Assembly: GCF_036850765.1 (NCBI RefSeq)
Contig: NC_089493.1
Location: forward strand, 13,579,632-13,643,631
Direction: 5' to 3'
From: Saccopteryx bilineata
Taxonomy: Eukaryota > Chordata > Mammalia > Chiroptera > Emballonuridae
Length of the DNA: 64,000 bases
Shown: positions 54,811-64,000 of the stretch, in pieces
Layout of the letters: each line of letters begins with the position of its first letter
Numbering within the stretch: position 1 is the stretch's first letter
Translations under genes and position numbers: made by a program
Notes under the pieces: generated by a model
What the model saw: the letters and a program-made list of their open reading frames with translations, nothing else
What the model was told of the DNA's origin: nothing
Databases searched by the model: none

Positions 54811-56448
54811 AAAAATTCCTAGAAACGAATGATAAAGAGCATACAAGAACTCAAAACTTATGGGACATAGCAAAAGCAGTACTGAGAGGGAAGTTCATAG
54901 CATTACAGGCATACCTAAAAAGCTAGAAAAAGCTGAAATAAAAAACTTAACCCTGCATCTAAAAGAACTAAAAAAAGAACAGCAAGTAAATCTCAGAGGT
55001 AGTAGAAGGAAGGAAATAATAAAGATCAAAGTAGAAATAAATGACATAGAGGCTAAAAAAATACAGAGGATCAATGAAACCAAGACCTGGTTCTTTGAAA
55101 AGGTAAACAAGATTGATGAACCTTTAATCAGACTCACCAAGAAAAAAGGAGAGAGGACTCAAATAAATAAAATTAGAAATGAGAGTGGAGAAATAACAAT
55201 TGACACAACAGAAATACCGAGGATTGTAAGAAAATACTATGAAGATCTGTATGCCAAAAAATTAGAAAACCTAGGTGAAATGGACAAATTCCTTGAAACA
55301 TAATCTTTCAAAAATCAATCTGTAAGAATCAGAAAACCTAAACAGACCAATTACAACAAATGAGATTGAAACAGTTATCAAAAAACTCCCAACAAACAAA
55401 AGCCCTGGGCCAGATGGCTTCACAGGTGAATTCTACCAAATATTCAAAGAAGAACCAACTCCTATCCTTTTCAAGCTATTTCAAAGAATTCAAGAGGGAG
55501 GAAGACTTCCAAGTTTCTTTTATGAGGCGAGCATAATTATAATTCCAAAACGAGGCAAAGACAACACAAAGAAAGAAAATTATAGGCCAATATCCCTGAT
55601 GAATTTAGATGCTAAAATCCTCAACAAAATATTAGCAAACTGGATCCAGCAATACATGAAAAAAATCATACATCATGATCAAGTGGGATTTATTCTGAGG
55701 AGGCAAGGCTGGTACAAATCAATCAATGTGATTCATCACATAAGCTAAAAGAAGGAGAAAAACCATATGATAATTTCAATAAATGTAGAAAAAGCATTTG
55801 ATAAAATACAGCACCATTTATGATCAAAACTCTCAGCAAAGTGGGAATACAGGGAACATATCTCAACATGATAAAGGCCATCTATGAGAAACCCACAGTC
55901 AACATCATACTCAATGGGCAAAAATTAAAAGCAATTCCCTTAAGATCAGGAACAAGGCAGGGGTGCCCCCTTTCACCACTCTTATTCAACATAGTTCTGG
56001 AAGTCCTAGCCACAGCAATCAGACAAGAAGAAGAAATAAAAGGCATCCAAATTGGAAAAGAAGAAGTAAAGTAAAACTATCATTATTTGCAGATGATATG
56101 ATACTGTATACAGAAAACTCTAAAGTCTCAATCAAAAAACTACTGAACCTGGTAAATGAATTCAGCAAGATGGCAGGATATGAAATTAATACTCAGAAAT
56201 CAGAGGCATTTTTATACACCAAGAATAAACTGTCAGAAGGAGAAATTAAGGAAACAATCCCCTTCACTATTGTTAACAAAAATAATAATAAAGTACCTAG
56301 GAGTAAATTTAACCAAGGAGATTAAAGACTTGTACTGGGAAAATATAAAACATTGATAAAAGAAATCAAGGAAGATACAAACAAGTGGAAGCATATACTG
56401 TGTTCATGGATAGGAAGAATAAACATCATTAAAATGTCTATATTACCC

Positions 56449-56818
56449 CACCCTGGCTGGTTCGCTCAGTGGTAGAGCACTGGCCTGGCGTGCAGGAGTC
56501 CCGGGTTCGATTCCCAGCCAGGGCACACAGGAGAAGAGCCCATCTGCTTCTCCACCCTTCCCTCTCTCCTTCCTCTCTGTCTCTCTCTTCCCCTCCCGCA
56601 GCCAAGGCTCCACTGGAGCAAAGTTTCCCCGGGTGCTGAGGATGGCTCTCTGGCCTCTGCCTCAGGCGCTAGAATGGCTCTGATTGTGGCAGAGCGACGC
56701 CCCAGGATGGGCAGAGCATCGCCCCCTGGTAGGCATGCCAGGTGGATCCCGGTCGGGCGCATGCGGGAGTCTGTCTGACTGCCTCCCCGTTTCCAGCCTT
56801 GGAAAAATAAAAAAAAAA
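56449..56818 (+). mobile_element. Rhin-1-like SINE in L1 ORF2
   Basis: Complete copy with an 18-bp duplication, aaaatgtctatattaccc, at 56431-56448 and 56819-56836. Confidence 0.95.
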
Positions 56819-58051
56819 AAAATGTCTATATTACCCAAAGCAATTTATAAATTCAATGCAATAACAATTAAAACACCAATGACGGACTTCAAAGATATAG
56901 AACACATATTCCAAAAATTGATACGGAACCAAAAAAGAACACAAATAGCCTCAGCAGTCTTGAAAAATTAGAATTAAGTGGGAGGTATCACACTTCCTGA
57001 TATCAAGTTATACTACAAGGCCATTGTACTCAATACAGCTTGGTACTGGCTTAAGAACAGGCATATAGATCAATGGAACAGAACAGAGAACCCAGAAATA
57101 AACCCACACCTTTATGGACAATTGATATTTTACAAAGGAGGAAAGAGCACACAATGGAGTAAAGACAGCCTCTTTAACAAATGGTGTTGGGAAAATTGGA
57201 CAGCTACCTACAAAAAAATGAAATTAGACCACCAACTTACACCAATCACAAAAATAAATTCAAAATGGATAAAAGACTTAAATATAAGTCATGAAACCAT
57301 AAGCAGCTTAGAAGAAAACATAGGCAGTAAGCTCTCTGGCATCTCTCGCAGCAATATATTTGCTGATTTATCTCCACAGGCAAGAGTAATAAAAGACAGG
57401 ATAAACAAATGGGACTATATCAAATTAAAAAGCTTCTGCACAGCTAAAGACAATAAGAACAGAATAAAAAGACAAACTACACAATGGGAGAAAATATTCG
57501 ACAATATGTCTGATAAGGGGTTAATAACCAAAATTCATAAAGAACTTGTAAAACTCAACAACAGGAAGATAAACAATCCAATCAAAAAATGGACAAAAGA
57601 AATGAATAGACACTTCTCCAAAGAGGACATACAGATGGCCAATAGGCACATGAAAAAATGTTCAACATCACTAATCATTGGAGAAATGCAAATTAAAACC
57701 ACAATGAGATACTTCCTCACACCAGTCAGAATGGCGTACATTAACAAAACAACACATATTAAGTGCTGGCGAGGATGTGGAGAAAAGGGAACCTTCCTGC
57801 ACTGCTGGTGGGAATGCAGACTGGTGCAGCCACTGTGGAAAACAGTATGGAGATTCCTCAAAAAAATTAAAAATGGAACTGCCTTTTGACCCAGCCATCC
57901 CACTTTTAGGAATATATCCCAAGAATACCTTATCACTCATTCAAAAGGAGAAATGCACCCCCATGTTTATGGCAGCATTGTTCACAATAGCAAAGATCTG
58001 GAAACAGCCCAAGTGTCCATCAGTGGACGAGTGGATTAAGAAGCAGTGGTA

Positions 58052-58144
58052 CAATGGGCAAAAATTAAAAGCAATCCCCTTAAGATCAGGAACAAGGCAG
58101 GGGTGCCCCCTTTCACCACTCTTATTCAACATAGTTCTGGAAAT
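58052..58144 (+). other. 92-bp templated filler copied from L1 ORF2
   Basis: This block repeats 55912-56003 of the same L1 (RT region, 'caatgggcaaaaattaaaag' to 'catagttctggaa') with a single internal difference. It sits between ORF2 sequence ending 'gcagtggta' and the left end of the mariner. It is foreign to the ORF2 3' end, whose normal continuation ('tatatacacaatggaatact') resumes only after the mariner. Confidence 0.92.
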
Positions 58145-58745
58145 GGTCTACCGGAAAGTTCTGTCCATTTCTATCACAACAAGTTTTGACACATAAGCAC
58201 ATGTTTATTTGACGCATGTGTGCCTCTCTATTTTTATCACTTAATGTATACATGCTGATGTAGCAAATTAACTAAAACAAAGTTGATTCATGTTAGTCTT
58301 ATGTGTGAAGCCATAGTGTACCCATGGCTACTGATAGTTCATTTACGCCACTGTATTGTATACGAATTTCAACAAGGAAGAAATGCTACAGAAGCATGTA
58401 GAAATTTATTGAAAGTGTTTGGTGAAGGTACAGTTTCTGATAGGACATGCAGATGATGGTTGGAAAAATTTGAAACAGGTGATTTCAACCTTTCTGATAA
58501 GCCACGTTCTGGGCGACCATCTTTGATCAATGACGATGTTGTTAAGACCATGTTGGAGCAAGATCCTTTTCTGACTACATCAGAGATCGCAGAAAGGCTT
58601 AATTCAGCTCAGCAAACCATTTTGGACCATATTTGGAAGATAGGATTGCTGTGGAAATATATTATTTAATAAAGTTTATTGACGTTAAGAAAAATTTGTA
58701 TTTTGTTTTATTCCAAAAACGGACAGAACTTTCTGGTAGACCTTA
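58145..58745 (+). mobile_element. mariner element, internally deleted (about 600 bp)
   Basis: Left end 'ggtctaccggaaagttctgt'; reversed right end 'ggtctaccagaaagttctgt'. A TA-rich junction follows on the right. Autonomous mariners are about 1.3 kb, so over half is missing. The first bases of the left terminus appear lost at the filler junction. Confidence 0.88.
58340..58669 (+). pseudogene. mariner transposase N-terminal remnant
   Basis: Encodes the helix-turn-helix DNA-binding half of a mariner transposase. A segment resembling FGEGTVSDRTCR ends in a stop at about 58456; KFETGDFNLSDKPRSGRPS and TTSEIAERLNSAQQTILDHI follow. The catalytic DD(34)D half is missing because of the internal deletion. 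Not functional. Confidence 0.85.
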
Positions 58746-58888
58746 TATACACAATGGAATACTATGGGGCCATGAAAAAGAAGAAAATCTTACCTTTTGC
58801 AACAACATGGATGGACCTGGAAACTATTTTGTTAAGTGAAATAAGCCAGGCAGAGAAAGAAAAATATTATATGACCTCACTCATTTGA

Positions 58889-59129
58889 GGAATCCAATGA
58901 ACAATGTGAACTGAGGAACGGAATTGAGACGGAGGGATCAAAGGGACCAGAGGAAAAGAGGACAGAAGGAAAGGGGATGATAGGATGGGATAAACCTGAA
59001 GGGAAGGGGGGAGGGCACTATGAGGAGGGTGGTCAGGGAGATGATGAGAGGAATACGGGGGAGGGGGGATGCATTTGGAGCAACATTAGAATCTATGTAA
59101 ACAGAATAAATTAAAATCAATTTAAAAAA
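58889..59129 (+). other. L1 3' UTR
   Basis: Follows the ORF2 stop. G-rich stretches ('gaaggggggagggcacta', 'gggggaggggggatgc') are typical of mammalian L1 3' UTRs. It ends in 'aataaattaaaatcaattta' and a short A tract. Confidence 0.85.
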
Positions 59130-59194
59130 GCTTCAGGCCCCCAAATTAAGGTGTGTCTTATACATGGGAGCGTCTTATACATAGGGAAATGTGG
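59130..59194 (+). mobile_element. pogo-like element, right part
   Basis: 'cttcaggcccccaaattaag' then two 'gtcttatacat' motifs and the end 'agggaaatgtgg', followed by TA at 59195-59196. It matches the corresponding reversed end of the copy at 35094 and completes the element begun at 50424. Confidence 0.88.
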
Positions 59195-59283
59195 TAGTCA
59201 TGCATGTTTTAAAAATTCTTGCAGGACACTGGTTGAAAATTGCTGGCTTAGGGATAAAAGGCTCCAGAACTCCTTTGAAATAT

Positions 59284-59393
59284 GAGAGGAGAGGAGAGGA
59301 GAGGAGAGGAGAGGAGAGGAGAGGAGAGGAGAGGAGAGGAGAGGAGAGGAGAGGAGAGGAGAGGAGAGGAGAGGAGAGGAGAGGAGAGGAGAG
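59284..59393. repeat. (AGAGG)n pentamer array, about 22 units
   Basis: About 110 bp of perfect GAGAG/GAGGA pentamers without a visible interruption, 88 bp from the end of the pogo-like element. Perfect purity suggests recent expansion. The repeated-ERRGE frames over it are artefacts. Confidence 0.97.
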
Positions 59394-60785
59394 GGAACTT
59401 CCCTCTGTGTTATAAATTAGACTCTCTAAGATTTTTTAGAGATACACAAGCAAAAATTGAATTTATCTTTTCATTATATTGGGCTAATGTACCATGTTTC
59501 TTTAAAGAGAAGAGTGTTTTTCCACCACTGGTTAGTGGGCTGGCCCATCAGAAATTTAGTGCAGGTGTGCAAAAGAGTTAACCACCTGATGTTGTGTGAA
59601 GATTACAGACCAATGATCTTAGTCGGATTCGCTTATGCTCAGAGTGATTTCTGCATTAGTGGTCCCCGAAATAATTCTCCTATGTTCACCAGTCCCCAAG
59701 AATAAAAAGGTTGAAAACCACTGGACTAGAATATTACCCTTAGACAGGATCCCCAAAAGCACAAAATTTGGGTTACATTCCTACCAAACCCATGTCTCCT
59801 TCATAGAGAAAGATATCGAGGGAGGAGAGAATAGGAGGATGGTGTTTAGGATAAAAAGCAGGACATCAACATGCTTTCTAATAGAAACAAGAATTTTTCA
59901 TGAAAGCAGCTGAGATTAAAGGTGTGTGAATGGGAACGCTGGGCAGTGGATAGAGAGAGCTATGTCCTGCAGCTGATCTCTAATTTGCAAATACTGAAAT
60001 TTTCCAAGGAAAAAGCAAATAACTGAACAAATCCAGGGTTCCCAGAATGGAGAGTCTGAGCTTCCTCATGACATTTTAGAAGATAGGTCCCCAAAAGAGA
60101 TGGCCCCGTCACCCTACCTAAGTGAATGCAAATTCCTCTCCCCTCTCCCCACGACCATGCTCTGCTCCTTCGCACTAATCTTAAAAACGCCCTCATGTTC
60201 ACATGAAACAGGAAATTCAAGTGCTTTAAGAACTATTGCTACGGCTGAAAGTAACCGAACAAAAACAAGCATTCTTACATGATCTGGATGGGAAAATACT
60301 GTCTGAGCACAAAGACAAAGGGAGAAACCACAACAGCAAAAGACTGAAATATGAAACTGCACAGAAATTTAAAACATCTCTATATCTAAATAATAAACAT
60401 GACAGAAAACAGTAGTGGACAAAAAGTATGACACACACATGATGCATGTCTAAAACCCTTAAAATCTAAAGCACATGTCTGCAGGGATTAACACAAGCTT
60501 CCCCTGCTCCTGACAAAGGTGGGAAGGATTAGAAGACAAACTCTAAGTATTTTTAATAAATATTTAAAATTAATCAACTTGAGAATTAATCAAAGAAAGT
60601 CTAAGGATCATGATTTATTTTGACCTAATTACGGCAATATGCTCATGGCAGCATGCTTAAAAGGGGAACAATCAGATACAAAGTATGATCTGTTTCAGTG
60701 ATTTTAAGATGTACCTTTCTCCAATGTTCAAGTATTGCTTGCTTAAATCAGGATAATGTCACAATTGTTAACATGTCAGATTTTT
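59394..60785. other. no gene recognised
   Basis: Unique-looking sequence with short overlapping frames and no known motifs. Confidence 0.35.
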
Positions 60786-61172
60786 TATTTTATGTTATTT
60801 GTTTTTATTCAGGGAGAGGAGGAGAGGCAGAGACAGACTCTGCATGTGCCTGGACTGGGATTAACCTGGCAAGCCCACTAGGGATGATTGAGTTTCTGCT
60901 CATCTGGGGTGTTGCTCTGTTGCTCAGCAACCAAGCTCTTCTTAGCACCTGAGGCAGAGACCATGGAGCCATCCTCAGTGCCTGGGGCCAACTCACTCTA
61001 ATTGAGCTTTGGCTGCTATAGGGGAAGGAGAGAGAGAGAGAAAGAGAGAGAGAGAAGAGGGGAAGAGGTAGAGAAGCAGATGGGTGCTTCTCCTGTGTGC
61101 CCTGACCAGGAATTGAACCTGGGACTTCCACATGCCGGGCTGAAGCTCTACCACTGAGCCAACAGGCCAGGG
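60786..61172 (-). mobile_element. Rhin-1-like SINE, diverged
   Basis: Minus strand, head ending 'aacaggccagggcc'. Imperfect duplication 'tcagatttttt' / 'tcagaattta'. It is more diverged in the body than other copies ('ctctaattgagctttggctg'), so older. Confidence 0.85.
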
Positions 61173-61469
61173 CCTCAGAATTTAATTGGCAGCATTCTCT
61201 TCTTTCTGAACGGTACTAAAAATAATAACTCTTTTTAGCTTCAGTAAAAGCTTTATAGCCCTTTAGGTTCAATGCAATATGAGACACCCAACTCAATGAT
61301 GGTTCTCATTGGATGGTGGTATTATGGGCGAGTTCTACTTTCTTTTTTATGTTTCCATTATTCCCAGTCTTCAAAAATAAATAAGTACCTCTTTTATCAA
61401 TGGGGGGTAAAAAAAACAAAATCTGTTTCTAATCCAGACTTCGTTCCTTTACAGACATGTACTCCTAAG
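61173..61469. other. no gene recognised
   Basis: Nothing identified. Confidence 0.35.
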
Positions 61470-61600
61470 ATATTTATGCTCTCTGTACCTCAGTTTTCTT
61501 ATCCCCAAGATGGAATCAGTAACTTCTCCAACCACCTCACAAGATATTGTAGGCAAAAGCTGTGCAAAGTGCCTATTCGACGGGTGATTTAAATCTCGAC
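61470..61600 (+). repeat. MIR SINE fragment
   Basis: 'gctctctgtacctcagtttt', 'cttatccccaagatggaatc', 'acaagatattgtaggcaaaa' and 'gtgcaaagtgcct' follow MIR sense order. Confidence 0.65.
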
Positions 61601-62020
61601 ACACACACAATATCCACCGAGTGACATCCATTAATGTATTAGTGAAACATCTTATTTTTTCTGAATGTCTGTTCATTATCATTAATGTCAGTTTATAGCT
61701 TTACACTGTAAAATGGAGTTTCCCCATATTTTATTGCTTGAACATGATGGAATCTGATTTCAAAACCTCTTTCCTCAGTCAGATTACCATGGAGGAAAAT
61801 ATTATAAAACAAACAGACTCTGAAAACAAAATCCAGTTCACACCACATTGCTTTGCAGTGACCAGGCCAAATCACATACCTGTCAACCCAGCTCCTGAAC
61901 CCTATGAGAACCTTGTAGAATACTGCTACACATGTGCTAATCACCAGCTACACCCAGGGTCCAAATAGGGGGCACCAGCATAATTCTTTCTATTTAATTT
62001 AAATGAATAAAACTGTTGTT
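61601..62020. other. no gene recognised
   Basis: Nothing identified. Confidence 0.35.
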
Positions 62021-62036
62021 GAAAATCTGGTCTTCC

Positions 62037-62403
62037 GGCCCTGGCTGGTTGGCTTAGCAGTAGAGCATAGGCCCAGCATGTGGAAGTCCTGGGTTCGATT
62101 CCTGGCCAGGGCACACAGGAGAAGCGCCCATCTGCTTCTCCACCCCTCCCCCTCTCCTTCCTCTCTGTCTCTCTCTTCCCCTCCTGCAGCCCAGGCTCCA
62201 TTGGAGCAAAGTTGGCCTGGGCGCTGAGGATGGCTCCATGGCCTCTGCCTCAGGCGCTAGAATGGCTCCAGCTGCAATGGAGCAATGCCCCAGAGGGGCA
62301 GAGCATCGCTCCCTGGTGGGCATGCTGGGTGGATCAGGTCGGGCACATGTGGGAGTCTGTCTGACTGCCTCCCTGCTTCTAACTTCGGAAAAATACAGAA
62401 AAA
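62037..62403 (+). mobile_element. Rhin-1-like SINE
   Basis: Complete plus copy with diverged A box ('tggcttagcag'). Imperfect duplication gaaaatctggtcttcc (62021-62036) and gaaaatccagttgtcc (62404-62419). Confidence 0.9.
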
Positions 62404-62419
62404 GAAAATCCAGTTGTCC

Positions 62420-62654
62420 ACCTTGAGTGGTTCACCACAGAGGTGGGGCTCAGCACCTGTGAGCTCCCCAGATCCACACAAGCCAGGGTCACTTTCCCTG
62501 CCCGAGCCCAGTGCATCCCCGATAGCACTGCTCCGAGTAATGTGCTCACTTACTAAACGACAAGCCGGTGAGAGGTCCACTAAGGCCACCAATGAGCACA
62601 TCTCTCCTACCCTGCATTCCAGCCTGGCCACTGGTGTGTCCATGCACTAAAGCA
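62420..62654. other. no gene recognised
   Basis: A 121-codon frame (62285-62650) starts in the SINE and has no known domain. Confidence 0.35.
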
Positions 62655-63065
62655 CAGGGGCTCTGTCCTGGTCAGCAATATCACAACACAACAAACTCTA
62701 CTGTGCCTGTGACTCATCTGGGTGTTTTATTAAAGCGCAGATGGATTCAGCTGGTTTGGGGTTAGCCTGAGACTCTGCATTTCTAACCAAGTCTGGGGTA
62801 ATGCTGATATTGCTGAATCACGGACCATCCTTAGAGAGCAGGGAATCCTCAGAGGTGGGCTCAATTTCCAGCCTGATGCCAGCTCCTATCACATATGCCG
62901 CCAGTGTGCTCGCTGTCCTGCCTACATCAGAGCCATGTGGGGAAGTTTCTTCAAACGCACATGAACTCTATCAGGGGCTCCCCAAACACCTGCATTTTAA
63001 CAAGGACCACACTTCCCTCAGGTGAGCTCTTATGGACACTAAAGCTTGGGAATCCCCGGTAGAAA
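62655..63065. repeat. two MER5-type hAT-Charlie fragments
   Basis: 62655-62850 ('gactcatctgggtgttttat', 'gagactctgcatttctaacc', 'tgctgatattgctgaatcac') and 62955-63065 ('cacctgcattttaacaagga', 'cctcaggtgagctcttatgg', 'actaaagcttgggaatcccc') each match the order of small hAT-Charlie families. Confidence 0.55.
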
Positions 63066-63609
63066 ATTCTCAATGTCCTTGTGGGACATGTCACCAGGAG
63101 CTGTACGCTTGCCCTGCGTGGCTCTGGGCTCTGGCCAGCAGAGGGGTTTTTACCGGATTGCACCTCGCCCCGAGGGATGCAGGAGCACACGGTTCTTTCA
63201 TATGATATTTATGGCCCAGATGCCGCGGAGGTGACTCACCATGTTGTCTACTCCCCTCCATGACAATCCGTAGGAGAGACTTTTATTCAAGTCTGAAAAA
63301 GGTGGGTGTCTTCCAAGCAACCAGCCTGGATAAGGGGAGCCATTCAGTCAGTGGTTGTCATTGCTTCTTAATATTTTGACAACTGGGAAACTGAGAGCCA
63401 AATTTGGGGCTTACTTTTGGCAATTACGCAGGTCCTTTTGACATATATCTGTGTATTAACAATTTGTGGCTTAACTGTCCTATCCTGCTATTATATCTTT
63501 CTCATCTTAAATCCACAAATAATCCCTTTCCAATGCAGGGCATACTCATGTATGTGAGGCAGGCATCTGTGCTGTTCAGCACCATCGAGTCTCATCTACT
63601 TCTGGACCC
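63066..63609. other. no gene recognised
   Basis: Nothing identified. Confidence 0.35.
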
Positions 63610-64000
63610 AGAGGAGGAGCGTGGCTGCCTATGCCCTTGAAGTTGGGTGTGGCCGTGTGACTTGATTTGGCGCATAAAATGTGTGTGGCAAATGAAACGT
63701 GTGTCACTTCCAGGTGGTGGCCACTTACATGCCTGAGCTCCAGTCTTTAGCCCTTTCTTCCCCTTCCTGGGTGGTCCCGAAAGCACAGCTGGGAAGGAGG
63801 GCCACAGACACAAGGAGCCTGGAACACAGGGCCTCCCAGGAGACACCTGCCCCGGGAGTCAGCGCGCCCACCGCAGGCTTCATGCGTGCGACGTCAGCTC
63901 TTGCTGTGATAAACTACTGAGATTTTGGGGTAACTTAAAGCCTAACCTGACCCTGTCCATATGATGTACAAAAGACCTCAAATCTTTTACAGACACTGTA
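63610..64000 (+). repeat. MLT1-like LTR, runs off the window end
   Basis: 'gaagttgggtgtggccgtgtgac', 'aacgtgtgtcacttccagg', 'aaactactgagattttgggg' and 'agcctaacctgaccctgtcc' fit the 3' half of MaLR-type LTRs. Non-coding. Confidence 0.6.

Larger units (their letters stand above)
53398..58888 (+). pseudogene. L1 ORF2 (endonuclease/reverse transcriptase), disrupted
   Basis: ORF2p nicks target DNA and reverse-transcribes. Endonuclease region about 53400-54600 (INIYAPNIGAP at 53730). [18 protein letters not shown] at about 55938-55990 and the catalytic FADDMILY at 56086-56109, with both aspartates present. The C-terminal part is open for 303 codons (56978-57889), including [18 protein letters not shown], which covers the cysteine-rich region. 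It then shifts frame, continues to WIKKQW at about 58045, and resumes after the mariner as IYTMEYYGAMKKK. Many stops and frameshifts (for example around 55304 to 55825), three SINEs and the mariner abolish function. Confidence 0.93.
50627..59129 (+). mobile_element. near full-length L1 LINE with nested insertions
   Basis: Sense L1 from a 5' end 'gaggagggcaagatggtgat' to an A-rich 3' end at 59124-59129. Parts in order: 5' UTR 50627-52031; ORF1 52032-53341; ORF2 about 53398-58888; 3' UTR to 59129. Inserted later: SINEs at 52732, 54064, 54613 and 56449 and a mariner at 58145. Without the insertions the L1 is about 6.4 kb, close to the usual full length. It sits inside a pogo-like element whose halves flank it. 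The target duplication is imperfect ('ttgggccc' and 'ttcaggccc'). Confidence 0.93.

Noticed and set aside
56978..57889. 303-codon host gene
   Set aside because: It is the C-terminal part of L1 ORF2, including the cysteine-rich region.
59191..59581. Arg/Glu-rich repeat protein
   Set aside because: Produced by the perfect AGAGG pentamer array; adjacent frames are equally open.

Overview
This window is mammalian nuclear DNA, most likely from a bat of the horseshoe-bat group (Rhinolophoidea). The main reason is 14 copies of one tRNA-headed SINE. Each has an A box and a B box, a pyrimidine-rich middle, a body beginning near 'ccattggagcaaa', and an A-rich tail often written (CAAA)n. I recall this type from rhinolophoid bats as Rhin-1; the name is from memory. 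Two further tRNA-derived SINE types and an older Ves-like type are present. Fairly recent DNA transposons (hAT, mariner, pogo-like) are also present, which is typical of bats and unusual for other mammals. Ancient placental repeats (MIR, L2, MER5-like, MLT1-like LTRs, L1M) lie between them.

No host protein-coding gene could be established. The long open frames are parts of mobile elements, frames through SINEs, or frames through GC-rich tandem repeats. One weak candidate terminal exon (7001-7420) and one weak candidate retrocopy (26026-26480) are listed with low confidence. The window therefore reads as intergenic or deep intronic sequence.

Layout. 0-4.5 kb: MIR and L2 fragments, then a 1.95-kb GC-rich minisatellite of about 39 units of 49 or 52 bp. 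4.5-20 kb: sparse old repeats, SINEs, an antisense L1M 3' region, and an antisense MLT1-type LTR containing a C-rich tract. 20-33 kb: hAT, MER5-like and mariner-like miniature elements, an LTR-like repeat, and long stretches with nothing recognised. 34.5-37.9 kb: a 13-copy 40-bp minisatellite, a pogo-like miniature element, and a cluster of SINEs. 39.9-42.8 kb: a nearly full-length hAT transposon with a perfect 8-bp target duplication and a decayed BED-finger transposase. 50.0-59.2 kb: a nested stack in which a pogo-like miniature element was split by a near full-length L1, and the L1 was then hit by four SINEs and an internally deleted mariner. 59.3-64 kb: a pure GA-rich pentamer array, two more SINEs, MER5-like repeats and an MLT1-like LTR running off the end.

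The clearest biology is transposon archaeology. Target-site duplications give insertion boundaries at many loci. The L1 stack gives a relative order of activity (pogo-like before L1, L1 before SINEs and mariner). At one mariner junction a 92-bp piece of the L1's own ORF2 has been copied in as filler.
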